DNA of 64,000 bases from Bacteroidaceae bacterium (GCA_017469925.1 JAFUFK010000017.1:1-64000), one strand, 5' to 3'; shown: positions 28,087 to 39,220, numbered from the stretch's first letter. A program made the numbers and translations. Notes: generated by a model not told the origin, from the sequence alone.

Positions 28087-30849
28087 CTACTTCACCTGCA
28101 CCTTGATGCTGCGCTTGCCGTTCGTGACGATGTAAACGCCCTTCGGCAGGCGCTGACCCAGTGCCACGCGGGCACCGCTGGGCGCATAGGCGGTCAGTCC
28201 CTCGCCATCGGCGTGGATGATGCCGTCGGCCACGCTGACGCTGAAGCCGTCGTGGGCAGCCACCGCCGCGATGGCTGTGGGCACGATGATGGGCTCTTCG
28301 TCGCCCGTGCCGTTCGGGTCGTCGCTGATGACGAACCAACCGATGTAGTCGCCATTGTTCTTGGCGTTGTTGGTAGCCGTCTCGCTGGTGTTGGTGCCAT
28401 CTACCTGTCGGCGGATGCTGGCGCTATAGACACCCTCGTCGGTGCTCGACGTGCTGTGCATGCGGAAGATGCTGGCCTTGCCGTAGTTGTTGGTCTGCGG
28501 CGCGGCGATGATGTAGGGATTCAGGAAGTGCAGGGTATCGCCCTCCGTGTTCCTGAAGACAACATTCTGGCGAGCCGTTCCGCCCACGGGGGTCTCCGTG
28601 TCGCGGCCTACGGTCAGCAACTTACCCTGGCCGATGGCAATCTGGCCGGGATTGGCGGCAAAGTAGTTGACGTTCTGGTTGTTGAAGTTGCTGGTAACAC
28701 CCTCCTGGCGAACCAACTTCACCTTGAAGCCCGTGTTCGTGACGTCATAGACCTTGACCGTGACGGGGGCATAGGTGGCCACGCTCGTGTTCTGCTGGGC
28801 AACCACTACGGGTACGACACCCTCGGGGAAGGCCTCGGGGAAGCTGACTTCCACCTCGTCGCCCTTGACGTTGCCAATCTTCTTCGAGATGAGCATCATG
28901 TCGTCGGAGAGGTGGTAAACGGTGTCGGGCGGCAATACGAGATAGTCGGCCGTCTCAGCCGCAGAGAAGGTAACGGGCGTGGTGAGCTGCCAGGGGTAGA
29001 AACGGAACTTGAAGCTGCTCTTGGCCAGGCTCTGTACCTGGTTGGTGATGCCGTTGGCGGTGTTCTTGTTCGATATCATGCCCACTACGACATAGGGCAC
29101 GGCGTCGCCGGCCGTCAGGTCGATGGTCGTACTCTCGTCGTTGGCAATCTTTATCTGTCCGTATTGCAGCGAGCCCACGGCGTCGGCGGCCGTGATGCTT
29201 ACGCTGGCTTCCGAGGTGATGTACTTGCGGGCGTTGTTGTAGTACTCTGCCACGTGATAGTAGTAGATGCCGGGGTCGGAGATGGTGTCGGTGTAGGTGT
29301 AGCTGACGTCGCTGGCACTCGTCTTGTCCTTCGGCGTCACGTTGCCGCGCTTGGTCCAGCGGGAAGAGCCGGGCAACTTGCACTCTACGACGATGCTGTC
29401 CAGCATGTCGCCGTTGGGGTCGGTCCAGCTGAGGGCAAAGGTCTTGCGAGCCTTGGTGTAGGTACCCGAAAGGGCACCGGGTGCCTTATAGACAATCTTG
29501 GGCACGTATTCGTTGGCCTTGTTGTAGGCCATGCCGCTCTCCATCGAGGCATAGTACTCGCCCAACTTGGTCAGTTTGCCGTTCTCGTAGATATGGGCCT
29601 TCGACTCGCTGTTCCAGTAGGCGTAGCGCTCGACGCGCGAATTGCTGTTGAGGGTGTTCAGGATGTTCTTGGTCTCGTTGAGAATCGTCGTCTCGTTGTC
29701 GGTACCGAAGGCGCCGTTTCGGTTCCACGATGCACCCCAGATCCACTCCGAAATCCAGATGGGACGGCCCTTGCCGTAGTTGTCGCTGTACCAGGTCAGG
29801 TTGTTGAACCCCGATGCCCAGTAGCAGTGGAGGTCCAGTATGTCGCAGCGCCAGCCGCGGGCATCGATACTGTCGATGAAGGCCTTGAGGTGGTTCATGC
29901 TGCCGTCGTGCGACGACTCGGAGCACAGGCGCATACCGGTGCGCATCAGGTTCTGCCAGTTGGCAAGCACCTCGGCCACCGTCTGCGGATGGTCGTCGGC
30001 CGAGTTGCCGGGCTCGTTGTTGGTCTTCATGTGGCACGAACCCGTCACACCGCCGCAGGTGGCCGACGAAGGCCAGTCCTCATAGATGTGGTTGGGTACC
30101 CACTCTTGGTCGGGCAGCAGCGAGGCATTGCCTTGTGCCCAGTCGTAGCACCACGACGTGTTCAGGGCAGCATTGGCTGCCTTGTCACCGTTGCTGGCCA
30201 AGCCCTTCTTCTGGGCGTTGTACCACTGGAAGATGCGATACGACGAAATCTTGCCATTCAGCGGGGCGGGCACATTGCTGACCTCGAGGTCCTCCATGTC
30301 GGCGATGAAGCAACGACTGTAGCCCCATCCGCCAGTGCCGACGGCGAAGGTGACCATGTAGCCACGCTTCAGTTTGAAGGAACGGACCATGTTGTTGAGC
30401 GTCGTCTTGTTCATCGTGTTCATGTAGCCACCGCTGTTGCCCAGGCTGTAGTTGCTGTAGCTGTCGCCCTCGAAGTTGAGGCCGGTGTAGCAGGTCAGCG
30501 GCTTTATGGTGCTGGCATAGGGGAATACGATGGCACCTTGGGCGTACATCCGGACTTGGCAATTAGTGTTGTTTACAGCCTTTGCTCCGTTGATAAGTAT
30601 GTTACCGAGGTGTTTGCTGATGACAACGCTTGGCTTGATGTTCTTGAAGATGACTACTGCGTGCTCGGTGTTGACAATGTCGATGCTGCCGGCAGTGGTG
30701 AACGGCTCGGTACTGGTAATCGTGTAATCGACGTCGTCGGTCAGTGTCACTCCGCTTGTCACCTGTGTTACGGTGGTCACGGTGTTGCCTGCAAAAGCAG
30801 TTGCGGACAGCAGCAGGGCAACGAGTAGAAAGAGTGATTTGGCTTTCAT
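28087..30849 (-). CDS. Secreted GH128-like glycosidase with C-terminal sorting-type tail
   Basis: A 920-residue secreted protein with signal peptide (residues 1-20). A TIM-barrel of the glycosyl-hydrolase catalytic-core/GH128 type occupies about residues 225-445. It contains SWCYDWAQGN, then MKTNNEP with Glu279 as candidate acid/base, DLHCYW, and PIWISEW with Glu368 as candidate nucleophile. GH128 enzymes hydrolyse beta-1,3-glucans. Residues 20-220 look like a beta-rich accessory region, and a fibronectin-III-like domain starts near 455. The tail LPKGVYIVTNGKRSIKVQVK resembles type A signals of the type IX secretion system. It starts 6 bp after the GH43-like gene stops, so the two are cotranscribed. 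Confidence 0.85.
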   Translation of the reverse strand: MKAKSLFLLVALLLSATAFAGNTVTTVTQVTSGVTLTDDVDYTITSTEPFTTAGSIDIVNTEHAVVIFKNIKPSVVISKHLGNILINGAKAVNNTNCQVRMYAQGAIVFPYASTIKPLTCYTGLNFEGDSYSNYSLGNSGGYMNTMNKTTLNNMVRSFKLKRGYMVTFAVGTGGWGYSRCFIADMEDLEVSNVPAPLNGKISSYRIFQWYNAQKKGLASNGDKAANAALNTSWCYDWAQGNASLLPDQEWVPNHIYEDWPSSATCGGVTGSCHMKTNNEPGNSADDHPQTVAEVLANWQNLMRTGMRLCSESSHDGSMNHLKAFIDSIDARGWRCDILDLHCYWASGFNNLTWYSDNYGKGRPIWISEWIWGASWNRNGAFGTDNETTILNETKNILNTLNSNSRVERYAYWNSESKAHIYENGKLTKLGEYYASMESGMAYNKANEYVPKIVYKAPGALSGTYTKARKTFALSWTDPNGDMLDSIVVECKLPGSSRWTKRGNVTPKDKTSASDVSYTYTDTISDPGIYYYHVAEYYNNARKYITSEASVSITAADAVGSLQYGQIKIANDESTTIDLTAGDAVPYVVVGMISNKNTANGITNQVQSLAKSSFKFRFYPWQLTTPVTFSAAETADYLVLPPDTVYHLSDDMMLISKKIGNVKGDEVEVSFPEAFPEGVVPVVVAQQNTSVATYAPVTVKVYDVTNTGFKVKLVRQEGVTSNFNNQNVNYFAANPGQIAIGQGKLLTVGRDTETPVGGTARQNVVFRNTEGDTLHFLNPYIIAAPQTNNYGKASIFRMHSTSSTDEGVYSASIRRQVDGTNTSETATNNAKNNGDYIGWFVISDDPNGTGDEEPIIVPTAIAAVAAHDGFSVSVADGIIHADGEGLTAYAPSGARVALGQRLPKGVYIVTNGKRSIKVQVK

Positions 30850-30855
30850 AGTTGG

Positions 30856-32004
30856 TTATTTTAAGAATTTCTGAATTTTCTTGGCTTGGGCCTTATACGC
30901 CTTGGCCGAGGTGGGGCCGTCGAGCACCTTTTGTGCGGCCTCGAGCATGGCCTTGCGACCGTCCAGTTGCTGGAGCGTAAGCGTGGGGGTGGGGCGTGTC
31001 TTAAGTTCCGTCGTGGCCTCCAGCAGGTCGGACCATGCCGTGAGCAGGTTGTATTCGGACTGGGTGATGGCAATAACGGTTCCGTGGCGGGGGGTGAAGA
31101 CGCCGTGGGTCTTGGTGTCCTGTACCTGCTTGAAGGTGCGCAGGTCGGTCGATTTGCAGAACTGATAGTGGTAGCTGGTGTAGCAGTCGTACATCAGTAC
31201 CCATGTGCCGTCGTGGAGGCGGAATACGCCGCTGCCTTCAACGGCCTTGTTCGTGTCCTGACAGAAACCGGGTTGCAGTTCCCACTTCGACAGGTCGTGC
31301 AGGTCGGGGGTGATGAACTGCTTGATGCCCTTCTGCCTCTGGCCTTCGGTCTTGAAGAATACGTGGTACAGTCCCTCGTCGTCACGGACGATGTCGGTAT
31401 CGATGCTGGCATTTTTCACGTCGAAGAGCACCTTGGGCTCGCCCTCGAAATCGCTGAAGTCGCTGTTGGCATAGGCATAATATACGCGGTCGTAGGGGCA
31501 ACTTTCGTCGTCGGTAAGTATGGAGAAATAGACCATGTACTTGCCAGCCGACTCGTCGTAGATGGTCTGTGGGGCCCAGACGCGAACTACCCTGGCAAAC
31601 ATGGTGCCCTGATAGCGGTCGGGGAAGTGGATGGTGTGGTGCTCCCAGTGGATGAGGTCGCGACTGCGCATCAGTACCATACCACGATTGCTGCTCCAGC
31701 CGAGGCTCGACTTCATGTCAGTCACTACCTGATAGAAGTAGCCGTCCTCGCCACGCAGGATGTGTGGGTCGCGCACGCACCCCGTCAGGGCGATGGAGTC
31801 GCTGCCGATGACGGGCATGCCCTGGTTCAGGGGGGTATAGTTCCAGCCGTCGTGGCTAAGGGCGTAACAGATTTGCTCCTTCTCGGGCGCGTTACCGGTA
31901 AAGTAGGTGAAAAGATAAGCTACGTAGTTGTCCTTGGCCGATGCCATCAGTGCCGTAGCACCTAAAACAGCCATGCAGGCTACTCGCTTGAATACGTTTT
32001 TCAT
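30856..32004 (-). CDS. GH43-like glycoside hydrolase (five-bladed beta-propeller)
   Basis: A 382-residue secreted protein with signal peptide (cleavage near ATALMASA). The propeller pattern is clear: VRDPHILRGEDGYFYQVVTD, VWAPQTIYDESAGKYMVYFS, IDTDIVRDDEGLYHVFF, and AVEGSGVFRLHDGTWVLMYD, which carries a candidate acid Glu. GH43 enzymes act mostly on arabinosyl, xylosyl or galactosyl linkages; the substrate here is not determinable. The last 60 residues are helical (LDGRKAMLEAAQKVLDGP). It forms a two-gene unit with the GH128-like gene and stands immediately upstream of the SusCD operon. Confidence 0.82.
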   Translation of the reverse strand: MKNVFKRVACMAVLGATALMASAKDNYVAYLFTYFTGNAPEKEQICYALSHDGWNYTPLNQGMPVIGSDSIALTGCVRDPHILRGEDGYFYQVVTDMKSSLGWSSNRGMVLMRSRDLIHWEHHTIHFPDRYQGTMFARVVRVWAPQTIYDESAGKYMVYFSILTDDESCPYDRVYYAYANSDFSDFEGEPKVLFDVKNASIDTDIVRDDEGLYHVFFKTEGQRQKGIKQFITPDLHDLSKWELQPGFCQDTNKAVEGSGVFRLHDGTWVLMYDCYTSYHYQFCKSTDLRTFKQVQDTKTHGVFTPRHGTVIAITQSEYNLLTAWSDLLEATTELKTRPTPTLTLQQLDGRKAMLEAAQKVLDGPTSAKAYKAQAKKIQKFLK

Positions 32005-32042
32005 AGCATTATGTATTTATTAGTTAGTAGCTTATGAACAGG

Positions 32043-32050
32043 CAAATATA
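32043..32050 (-). promoter_or_regulatory. Putative -7 element of the GH43/GH128 unit
   Basis: On the - strand TATATTTG lies 39 bases before the ATG at 32004 in an AT-rich gap. No matching -33 TTTG at the right spacing was seen. No terminator was found between here and the end of the penicillin-binding protein gene. Confidence 0.55.
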
Positions 32051-32103
32051 TAAATATTTGACCAATTAGTCGTCATTCGGTTAAAAGTGTTAAATAAATT
32101 TAA

Positions 32104-34545
32104 CTATTCGTCCCCGCCGGGAGTCTCTGTCGGTTCCACCTCGACCTCGGTCTCCGTCACGAATGTGCCCGAACTGGGTGCTTCCTCGCCCGGGGTGAAG
32201 TCGATGCTGTCGCCCGAGAGCGATTCCGCAGGATAGTAGTAGCCTGAACACGTCCAGCATTGCGGGTCAATGTCCTCCTTCGGTTCCTCGAACTTACGGT
32301 AGTAGCGGGAGAAGCGTGAGTCCTTCAGTACCGACTGGATGAAGTAGCCAAAGATGGGGAGCGAGGTACGGCTGCCCTGTCCGAGTGCGCCCGTGCGGAA
32401 GTGGATGCTTCGGTATTCGCCACCCACCCATGCACCTGCCACGAGGCCGGGCGTGACTCCGACGAACCAGGCATCGGAGTGGTTGTTGCTGGTGCCGGTC
32501 TTGCCGCCGAACTCTGTCTTGTCGAGCACGGGATGGATGTATTGCCAAAGGGCTGCTGTCGTGCCACTGGGTTCGGTCAGGCCGCCGCGCAGCATCTGCT
32601 GCATCAGGTAGGCAGAGCGATAGGGTATGGCCTGCTCCTGTTTCAGTTTGGCTTCGTAGATGACCTTTCTGTTGCGGTCTTCGATGCGGGTAACCAGCAT
32701 GGGCATGTTGTATATACCGTCATCGACAATGGTGCAATAGGAATTGACGAGTTCCAAGAGACTGACGTCGCATGCACCGAGGCTGAGGGCGGGGATGTTC
32801 TCGAGTTCCGACTTGATGCCCATGGCGTGGGCGGTCTTGATGATGTTGGGGATGCCACATTCGTAGCCCAACTTGACGGCGATGCTGTTGATGCTTTGGG
32901 CAAAGGCTCGCTTCAGCGTCATGTTGGCATAGGAGAAGTGGCCGTTGGCGTTGTGGGGCGTCCATGTCTTGTCCTTACCGCTCTTGGCATCGGAGTAGGA
33001 CTTCCACTCATCGACGCGCCGGTCGCATGGCGTCAGGCCCTGGTTCATGGCTTCGGTATAGACAAAGAGCTTGAAGGTGGAGCCTGGTTGGCGCTTGGCC
33101 ATCACCTTGTCGTACTCCCACGAATTGTAATCGACGTCGCCCACCCAGGCCTTGACCTGACGCGTGTCGGGTTCGATGGCTACGAAACCGCAGTGGAGGA
33201 AACTGACCATGTAGCGAATGGAGTCCATCGTGCTCATTTCGCGTGTCTCGGTGCCATTGTAGGTGAAGACTTCAGCAGGGTGGGGCAGATTGAGGTAGTG
33301 GTTGATGGAATCAGGATTGCCGTTGAACTTCTTCTGCAAATAGGCATACTCGGGCGTCTTCTTGGCAATGTCCTCGACAAAGTTCGGAATCTCCTTGCCA
33401 TGGGCGTCGCGCCAGGGAGACGTGGAGCCCCAATGTTCCTTGAAGCGCTTCTGCAAGACGCTCATCTGCTTTCGTGCTGCGGCCTCGGCATATTCCTGGA
33501 TGCGGGTGTCGAGTGTCGTGTATATCTTCAGACCTGCTACATCCAGGTCGAGCGGACGGTTGGCATCGTAACCTGCTATCAGGCCTTCCTTGCATAAGAT
33601 TTCGACGTAGTCCTTCAACGCCTCCCGGAAATAGGGTACAGGTCCCAAGTGGCTCTTGCCCGAAGGTCGGTCGGCCGTTGCCATGGGGATTTGTTGCAGG
33701 CTGTCCAACTGAGCCTCTGTGGCGGGCTGCCCGTCGATAATCATCATCCCGTTGTTGAAGAGATTGGCCAGTACGACGTTGCGCCGTTCGGTACTGTTCT
33801 TCGGATTACGCTTCGGGTTATACGTACTGGTGGCCTTCAAGAGTCCTACGAGCGTAGCGGCCTGTTCGTAAGTCAGATTGTCGGGCGAGGTGGCAAAGTA
33901 GGTCTCGCAGGCCGTCTTGATGCCATAGGCATTGCTGCCGAAATCTACCGTATTGAAGTACATCGTGAGGATGTCTTCCTTTGAGAAGAGCATCTCTAAC
34001 TTGCTGGCTACAATCCATTCCTTGGCCTTAATCGTTAGCATGCGGGTAGCAGGGAACTTTCCGAGGAGGCCGGTGGAATACTCTTTCTTAGTGCGTACGC
34101 GGAAGAGGTTTTTGGCCAGTTGTTGCGAAATCGTGCTGGCACCACGGGCATGGCCTCCGAACATGTCTTTCACGGCGGCAAAGATGCCTTTGAAGTCTAT
34201 GCCGTGGTGGTGATAGAAACGTTCGTCTTCGGTTGCTATCAGGGTGCGCACCAATATGGGACTTATCTCCTGATAGCTGACGGGGGTGCGGTTCTCGTTA
34301 TAGTACTTGCCAATGGGGAGGCTGTCGGCACTGATGATGATGCTGGCCTCGCTGGTAATGGGGTTCTTGATGTCATTGAAACCCGGTGAGCGACCAAATA
34401 GCCACAGGAAGTTGGTATCGACCGCACCCAGGAAGAGCAAGAGGAGGACAATCAGCGTGATTATCCAGACGATGATGCGCTTCCACCAGGGGCCACTATA
34501 GATAGCGTGTATCGTGTGCTTAATCTTCTGCCATAATGTTTTCAT
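32104..34545 (-). CDS. Class A penicillin-binding protein (PBP1A type)
   Basis: An 813-residue bifunctional peptidoglycan glycosyltransferase/transpeptidase. A single N-terminal membrane anchor lies near residues 20-43. The GT51 domain (about 75-260) has the catalytic [12 protein letters not shown] motif and [11 protein letters not shown]. The transpeptidase domain carries the SxxK nucleophile in [10 protein letters not shown] and the KTGTS box in [15 protein letters not shown]. The tail is acidic ([17 protein letters not shown]). Its start lies 26 bp inside the 3' end of miaA, indicating tight coupling. It is the last gene of the purM-to-PBP run. Confidence 0.95.
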   Translation of the reverse strand: MKTLWQKIKHTIHAIYSGPWWKRIIVWIITLIVLLLLFLGAVDTNFLWLFGRSPGFNDIKNPITSEASIIISADSLPIGKYYNENRTPVSYQEISPILVRTLIATEDERFYHHHGIDFKGIFAAVKDMFGGHARGASTISQQLAKNLFRVRTKKEYSTGLLGKFPATRMLTIKAKEWIVASKLEMLFSKEDILTMYFNTVDFGSNAYGIKTACETYFATSPDNLTYEQAATLVGLLKATSTYNPKRNPKNSTERRNVVLANLFNNGMMIIDGQPATEAQLDSLQQIPMATADRPSGKSHLGPVPYFREALKDYVEILCKEGLIAGYDANRPLDLDVAGLKIYTTLDTRIQEYAEAAARKQMSVLQKRFKEHWGSTSPWRDAHGKEIPNFVEDIAKKTPEYAYLQKKFNGNPDSINHYLNLPHPAEVFTYNGTETREMSTMDSIRYMVSFLHCGFVAIEPDTRQVKAWVGDVDYNSWEYDKVMAKRQPGSTFKLFVYTEAMNQGLTPCDRRVDEWKSYSDAKSGKDKTWTPHNANGHFSYANMTLKRAFAQSINSIAVKLGYECGIPNIIKTAHAMGIKSELENIPALSLGACDVSLLELVNSYCTIVDDGIYNMPMLVTRIEDRNRKVIYEAKLKQEQAIPYRSAYLMQQMLRGGLTEPSGTTAALWQYIHPVLDKTEFGGKTGTSNNHSDAWFVGVTPGLVAGAWVGGEYRSIHFRTGALGQGSRTSLPIFGYFIQSVLKDSRFSRYYRKFEEPKEDIDPQCWTCSGYYYPAESLSGDSIDFTPGEEAPSSGTFVTETEVEVEPTETPGGDE

Positions 34546-35440
34546 GTAACTTCAGGTTTAGGTATTCTTTAATTGCCTCGGCCTCATCGGGATGAAACCA
34601 GCGGATGGACTCGTCGCGACGAAACCAAGTGAGTTGCTTCTTGGCATAAACTCGTGTGTTCTTTTTTATGCGTTCTACGGCCATGTCGAGCGGCCATTCG
34701 CCATCGAGCACGTGCAGCAGTTCCTTGTATCCGACCGTATTCAGAGCATTACTATCGCGATGGGAGGCGTGTGCGCGCACTTCGTCCAACAGGCCTTCTT
34801 GCATCATCTGATCTACACGATGGTTGATACGGGTGAAAAGTTCCTCGCGCGGACGGTTGAGGCCCACCTTGATGATGCGGAAGGGGCGCTGCTTCGAACG
34901 GCGTATGCGGAAGGACGTATATGTCTGGCCACTCATGTAGCAGACTTCTACCGCATGGACGATGCGGCGGGTGTTCTTCTTATCGACGATGGCATAGTAT
35001 TCGGGGTCGAGCGACCTTAGGCGTTCGGCCAGGGCGGGGAGCCCTTCGTCGTGGAGCATGGCCTTGACCTGCGTGCGTACTTCGTCGCTGATGGTCGGGA
35101 TGTCGTCGATGCCTTGGCACACGGCGTCGATATACATCATGCTGCCGCCTGAGAGCAATAAGGTGTCGTGGGTTTGGAACAATTGTTCGGTCAACTGCAG
35201 CACGTCGGCCTCGTATTGGGCAGCGCTATAGTAGTCGTCGAGGTTCAGTATGCCCACAAAGTAATGCCGCACACGCTGCTGTTGTTCAGCAGTAGGTGCG
35301 GCAGTACCAATCTTCAGGTCGGCAAAGAGTTGTCGGCTATCGCAGTTCAGGATGGGACAACCCAACATCTCGGCCAGGCTGAGGCTGAGTTCGGTCTTCC
35401 CGACTCCTGTGGGACCTAGTAGCACGACGAGTGTCTTCAT
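34520..35440 (-). CDS. miaA: tRNA dimethylallyltransferase
   Basis: A 306-residue enzyme that adds the dimethylallyl group to N6 of A37 in tRNAs reading U-starting codons. It has the P-loop [18 protein letters not shown] near residues 7-24, the substrate loop NCDSRQ, the [11 protein letters not shown] region and the C-terminal [19 protein letters not shown]. The start overlaps the pRiA4b ORF-3 family gene by four bases, and the 3' end overlaps the PBP gene by 26. Length is normal. Confidence 0.96.
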   Translation of the reverse strand: MKTLVVLLGPTGVGKTELSLSLAEMLGCPILNCDSRQLFADLKIGTAAPTAEQQQRVRHYFVGILNLDDYYSAAQYEADVLQLTEQLFQTHDTLLLSGGSMMYIDAVCQGIDDIPTISDEVRTQVKAMLHDEGLPALAERLRSLDPEYYAIVDKKNTRRIVHAVEVCYMSGQTYTSFRIRRSKQRPFRIIKVGLNRPREELFTRINHRVDQMMQEGLLDEVRAHASHRDSNALNTVGYKELLHVLDGEWPLDMAVERIKKNTRVYAKKQLTWFRRDESIRWFHPDEAEAIKEYLNLKLHENIMAED

Positions 35441-35973
35441 TCCAGTATGTCGAAACCTTCCAAGTCGAGGTCTTCCTCTTCGAATCCGTCTTCGCCATAG
35501 AACTCTTCTTCCAGTTCTTCGGAGACGACGGTCTGAATGCCAGTCACAGGCTCCTCCTCCGCGATGAACTGCGCAGGTGGATTGCCATGTCGGCGGGTGA
35601 GTACTCCAGCCTCAGGAACCGGGTCGCCAAAGGTGGTCTCGGTAAGTTCGAGGAGGAACATGCGACGATTCTCCGGGTCGAAGCGGTAGGTTAGGCGTTG
35701 GCCCTCGTCCTCGATGAATTCTCCCAGGTCGGTGTCGTCCATGAGGAAAACGTCTTCGTCGATGTCAACCTTTTCTTCGTCGCCGAGCAAGATACGCTGG
35801 ATGGGTTTCCAGCTATCGTCACAAACGAAGAATCGCTGTCCTGGCACTTCCTCGAATCCACAATGCTTGAGGATGAGCCGGTGGAGGTCGGCGAACGAAG
35901 CATCGGCATCAATCTTCAGCTCGAGGATGAAGTCCTCAACCTCGGGACTTATCAGGGTTAGTCTTAGTGTCAT
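35437..35973 (-). CDS. Plasmid pRiA4b ORF-3 family protein
   Basis: A 178-residue acidic soluble protein. The N-terminal half matches the Bacteroidota version of the pRiA4b ORF-3 family: [52 protein letters not shown]. Molecular function is unknown. The C-terminal 40 residues are strongly acidic and low in complexity ([20 protein letters not shown]). The position between lpxA and miaA, with a four-base overlap to miaA, suggests a constitutive housekeeping context. Confidence 0.8.
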   Translation of the reverse strand: MTLRLTLISPEVEDFILELKIDADASFADLHRLILKHCGFEEVPGQRFFVCDDSWKPIQRILLGDEEKVDIDEDVFLMDDTDLGEFIEDEGQRLTYRFDPENRRMFLLELTETTFGDPVPEAGVLTRRHGNPPAQFIAEEEPVTGIQTVVSEELEEEFYGEDGFEEEDLDLEGFDILE

Positions 35974-35993
35974 GGTATGATGTTCAATGATTG

Positions 35994-36761
35994 TTATCTT
36001 ATGAACCCACGCTTTTCGGTGTCTTTGATAAAGTCGAGGATGTACTCGGTCTCGGGCGTGATTCCGATTTCACTCTTCACGCGTTCCACCTTGTCAGCCA
36101 GCAGGCCTTCGCCCATGATAATCATAAAGGTGCGGTGGAGTAGGTCGATGGTCTCGCGAGAGAATCCCCTGCGCCGCAACCCCACGAGGTTGAGACCGCA
36201 ATAGCTTGCCGGTTCGCGTGCCGTCATGGTGTAGGGCAGAATGTTCTGATTGACTTTCGAACCGCCACCCACCATGGTGTAGCCACCGATGCGACAGAAC
36301 TGGTGCACCAAGACGTGAGCACTCAGGATGGCATTGTCGTCGATGACAACCTCGCCTGCCAACTTTGTGCCGTTGCCGATGATACAACCGTTGCCCACGA
36401 TAGTGTCGTGAGCCACGTGCATGCCTTCCATCAGGAGGTTATTGGAGCCGACCACCGTTTTGCCCTTGGCTTTTGTACCTCGGTTGATGGTCACGTTCTC
36501 GCGAATCTTATTGTTGTCACCAATCTCGGCAGTGGTTTCTTCGCCCACGAACTTCAGGTCCTGCGGAATGGCACTAATGACGGCTCCAGGGAAAATGATA
36601 TTGCCATTGCCGATACGTGCACCATAGAGCACGGTGACACTATTCATCAGGGTGTTGTTGTCGCCAATGACCACGTTCTTGTCGATGTAACAGAATGGGC
36701 CTATCTCGCAGTTCTCGCCAATCTTGGCTTCGGGATGTATGTATGCTAAAGGACTAATCAT
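35994..36761 (-). CDS. lpxA: Acyl-ACP--UDP-N-acetylglucosamine O-acyltransferase
   Basis: A 255-residue left-handed beta-helix enzyme for the first step of lipid A synthesis. Hexapeptide repeats begin at the N-terminus (SPLAYIHPEAKIGENCEIGP) and run to about residue 190. The catalytic His region MEGMHVAHDTIVGNG is present, and the C-terminal helical domain (GFSRETIDLLHRTFMIIMGE) closes the protein. LpxA rather than LpxD is indicated by length and by the AHD motif. It lies 25 bp downstream of the lpxC-fabZ fusion. Confidence 0.97.
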   Translation of the reverse strand: MISPLAYIHPEAKIGENCEIGPFCYIDKNVVIGDNNTLMNSVTVLYGARIGNGNIIFPGAVISAIPQDLKFVGEETTAEIGDNNKIRENVTINRGTKAKGKTVVGSNNLLMEGMHVAHDTIVGNGCIIGNGTKLAGEVVIDDNAILSAHVLVHQFCRIGGYTMVGGGSKVNQNILPYTMTAREPASYCGLNLVGLRRRGFSRETIDLLHRTFMIIMGEGLLADKVERVKSEIGITPETEYILDFIKDTEKRGFIR

Positions 36762-36786
36762 ATCAATTTTACTATTTGACGATTTA

Positions 36787-38175
36787 CTATTTATTTTTTA
36801 TCACTTGTGCGGTCAGGGTGGCTTCTGCCACGCAGCTCTCGCCCACGAAGGCATAGCCTTGCATCGAGACAATGCTGTGGGACAGGGGCGTAATGATTTC
36901 CGCCCTGAAGATAAGGGTGTCGCCAGGAACCACCTTTTGGCGGAACTTCACGTTGTCGATGCGCAGGAAGTAGGTGCTGTAGCGTTCGGGCTCGTCGAGT
37001 CCGCTCAACACCAAAATACCACCCGTCTGAGCCAAAGCTTCGACGATGAGCACGCCGGGCATGACTGGCTCCTGCGGGAAGTGGCCTTGGAAGAAGGGTT
37101 CGTTGGCTGTGATATTTTTAATGCCGACCACTACTTTCTTATCGAGGGCAATAATTTTATCAACCAATTGCATTGGGTAGCGGTGGGGCAATATTTCCCG
37201 AATTCGAATGTTGTCTATAACGGGCTTCTTGTTGGGGTCGTAGATAGGGGCCTGCACCTCGTTCTTACGGATTTCCTTACGCATCAGTCGGGCAAACTTG
37301 TTATTGACGGTGTGCCCGGGTCGGGTGGCAATTATGCGTCCCTTGATGGGTTTCCCTATCAGGGCCATGTCGCCAATGATGTCAAGCAGTTTGTGGCGGG
37401 CAGGTTCGTTCTCCCATACCAAGGGCTTGTGTTGGATGTATCCCAACACGTTGGCATCGTGGTGCTCGGCCCCTGTCTTGTCGCAAAGTTCGTCCAGGGC
37501 TTCCTGAGTGGTCTGGCGCTCATAGATGACAATGGCGTTGTCCAGGTCGCCACCCTTCACGAGACCTGCCTTTAGCAGGGGCTCAATCTCGCGCACAAAG
37601 ACGAAGGTGCGTGCGGCGGCAATCTCCGTCTCGAAGTTCTCCATGTTGTCGAGCGTGGCAAACTGGCTGCTGATAAACTTCGACTGGAAGTCTATCATCG
37701 TTGTAATGGAGAATTCCTCGTCGGGCAACAGGGTGATACACGAACCTGACGTTTCGTCCTTGATTTCTATCTTGCGTGTGATGATGTAGTAATCCTTGTC
37801 GGCCTCCTGCTCCTTTATGCCCACGCGGCGGATTTCTTTTACGTAGAGTTCTGCGCTACCGTCGAGGATGGGGAATTCGGGACCATCAACCTGTATGAGC
37901 ACATTATCTACCCCCAGGGCATAGAGTGCTGCAAGTCCGTGTTCGATAGTGCTCACGCGAACGTCCTTTTTGCCCAATACCGTGCCTCGGGTAGTCTCGA
38001 TGACATTCTCGGCTATGGCATCCAGCGTGGGTTGGTCGGGTAGGTCGGTGCGCTGTATCTTATAGCCATGATTCTCAGGGGCGGGGTTGAAGGTGACGGT
38101 GAGTTGCAATCCCGTGTGCAATCCCTTTCCGCTTAGGGAAAAGCTGCTGTTTAGTGTATTTTGCTTGTTTGTCAT
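36787..38175 (-). CDS. lpxC/fabZ: Bifunctional LpxC deacetylase / FabZ dehydratase
   Basis: A 462-residue fusion typical of Bacteroidota. Residues 1 to about 300 are the zinc enzyme LpxC ([10 protein letters not shown] at the start; zinc-binding region [18 protein letters not shown]), which deacetylates UDP-3-O-acyl-GlcNAc. Residues about 320-462 are the hot-dog-fold FabZ ([14 protein letters not shown], then [14 protein letters not shown] with the catalytic His), which dehydrates 3-hydroxyacyl-ACP. The fusion couples lipid A and fatty acid synthesis, which compete for 3-hydroxyacyl-ACP. It overlaps lpxD by four bases. Confidence 0.97.
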   Translation of the reverse strand: MTNKQNTLNSSFSLSGKGLHTGLQLTVTFNPAPENHGYKIQRTDLPDQPTLDAIAENVIETTRGTVLGKKDVRVSTIEHGLAALYALGVDNVLIQVDGPEFPILDGSAELYVKEIRRVGIKEQEADKDYYIITRKIEIKDETSGSCITLLPDEEFSITTMIDFQSKFISSQFATLDNMENFETEIAAARTFVFVREIEPLLKAGLVKGGDLDNAIVIYERQTTQEALDELCDKTGAEHHDANVLGYIQHKPLVWENEPARHKLLDIIGDMALIGKPIKGRIIATRPGHTVNNKFARLMRKEIRKNEVQAPIYDPNKKPVIDNIRIREILPHRYPMQLVDKIIALDKKVVVGIKNITANEPFFQGHFPQEPVMPGVLIVEALAQTGGILVLSGLDEPERYSTYFLRIDNVKFRQKVVPGDTLIFRAEIITPLSHSIVSMQGYAFVGESCVAEATLTAQVIKNK

Positions 38176-39218
38176 TTCTCTGCAATTAGTTTTTTCAATT
38201 CGGCGATTTCCTTCTCCATCTGATACACTTGCTTGCTCAGTTCAGGCAGGTTCTTGAAGACGGCACTCGACTTCCAGAAGTTGCGGAACTCAATGGCGGG
38301 AGTACCCTGTAGGGCGGTTCCTTCCTTCTTTACGCTGTTGGGAATGCCTGCCTGTGCACCAGCCTGTGTGCGGTCGGCTATGGTAGCGTGTCCGGCAATG
38401 CCTACTTGTCCGCCAAACATGCACCACTGGCCCACCTTCGTGCTTCCTGCTACGCCCACCTGAGCACTCATGACCGTGTGCGCTCCGATGTCGTCGTTAT
38501 GGGCAATCTGCACCAGGTTGTCGAGTTTCACGCCCTTGCGAACGTAGGTGGAACCCATAGTGGAACGGTCCACACACGTGTTGGCTCCGATTTCCACATT
38601 ATCCTCGATGGTGACAATGCCTATCTGCGGAATCTTCTCATAACCCTCCTCCGAAGGTGCAAAGCCGAATCCGTCGGCTCCAATCACGCATCCGGCATGC
38701 AAGATGCAATTGCTGCCCACCTTGCAGTCGTGATAGACTACGGCGTTGCTGTATATCTCGGTGTTGTCCCCAACGCTTGCCTTTGCTCCGATGGTCACGT
38801 GGGGATGCAAGATGCACCCTTTGCCTACGACAGCCCCCTCGCCGATGGCTACAAAGGGACCAATGTAGCAATCCTCGCCAACGCTTGCAGTCGGGTCGAT
38901 GAAGGCGAGCGAACTGATGCCCTTTTTCTTGGGCTTCATGCTTTCCACGAGGGTGAGCAGCTTGGCTACCGTCTCGTAGGCGTTGTCCACGCGGATTAGG
39001 GTTGCCTTGGTTTCGCCCTCCAGTTGGAAGTCTTTATTCACGAGCACGATGCTGCTTTCTGTCTCATACAGATAGTGCTCATACTTAGCGTTGGCCAGAA
39101 ACGAGATACAACCCGGTCGGCCTTCCTCAATCTTTGCGAAGTCGTTAACCTTGACTCCGGCATCTCCCTCAATTGTGCCTCCCACGAGGCCTGCTATTTG
39201 CTTTGCTGAAAATTCCAT
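38172..39218 (-). CDS. lpxD: UDP-3-O-acylglucosamine N-acyltransferase
   Basis: A 348-residue LpxD, third enzyme of the lipid A pathway. An N-terminal uridine-binding domain ([19 protein letters not shown]) is followed by hexapeptide repeats ([20 protein letters not shown] onward), the conserved GADGFGFAP, and a C-terminal helix ([20 protein letters not shown]). An in-frame ATG at 39233 exists but its five extra residues (MNYNK) come from the AT-rich 9-bp repeat; the ATG at 39218 matches family N-termini. It overlaps lpxC-fabZ by four bases. Confidence 0.95.
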   Translation of the reverse strand: MEFSAKQIAGLVGGTIEGDAGVKVNDFAKIEEGRPGCISFLANAKYEHYLYETESSIVLVNKDFQLEGETKATLIRVDNAYETVAKLLTLVESMKPKKKGISSLAFIDPTASVGEDCYIGPFVAIGEGAVVGKGCILHPHVTIGAKASVGDNTEIYSNAVVYHDCKVGSNCILHAGCVIGADGFGFAPSEEGYEKIPQIGIVTIEDNVEIGANTCVDRSTMGSTYVRKGVKLDNLVQIAHNDDIGAHTVMSAQVGVAGSTKVGQWCMFGGQVGIAGHATIADRTQAGAQAGIPNSVKKEGTALQGTPAIEFRNFWKSSAVFKNLPELSKQVYQMEKEIAELKKLIAEK

Positions 39219-39220
39219 CT

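Noticed and set aside
27991-30828. Long + strand open frame (945 codons) opposite the GH128-like gene, and similar long + strand frames at 24568-26850, 12796-14172 and 15546-16838 and a - strand one at 1919-3700
   Set aside because: They are antisense shadows of strongly supported genes. Their translations are biased and repetitive in Val, Gly, Leu and His, with no domain motifs or promoters, and arise from codon bias on the opposite strand.
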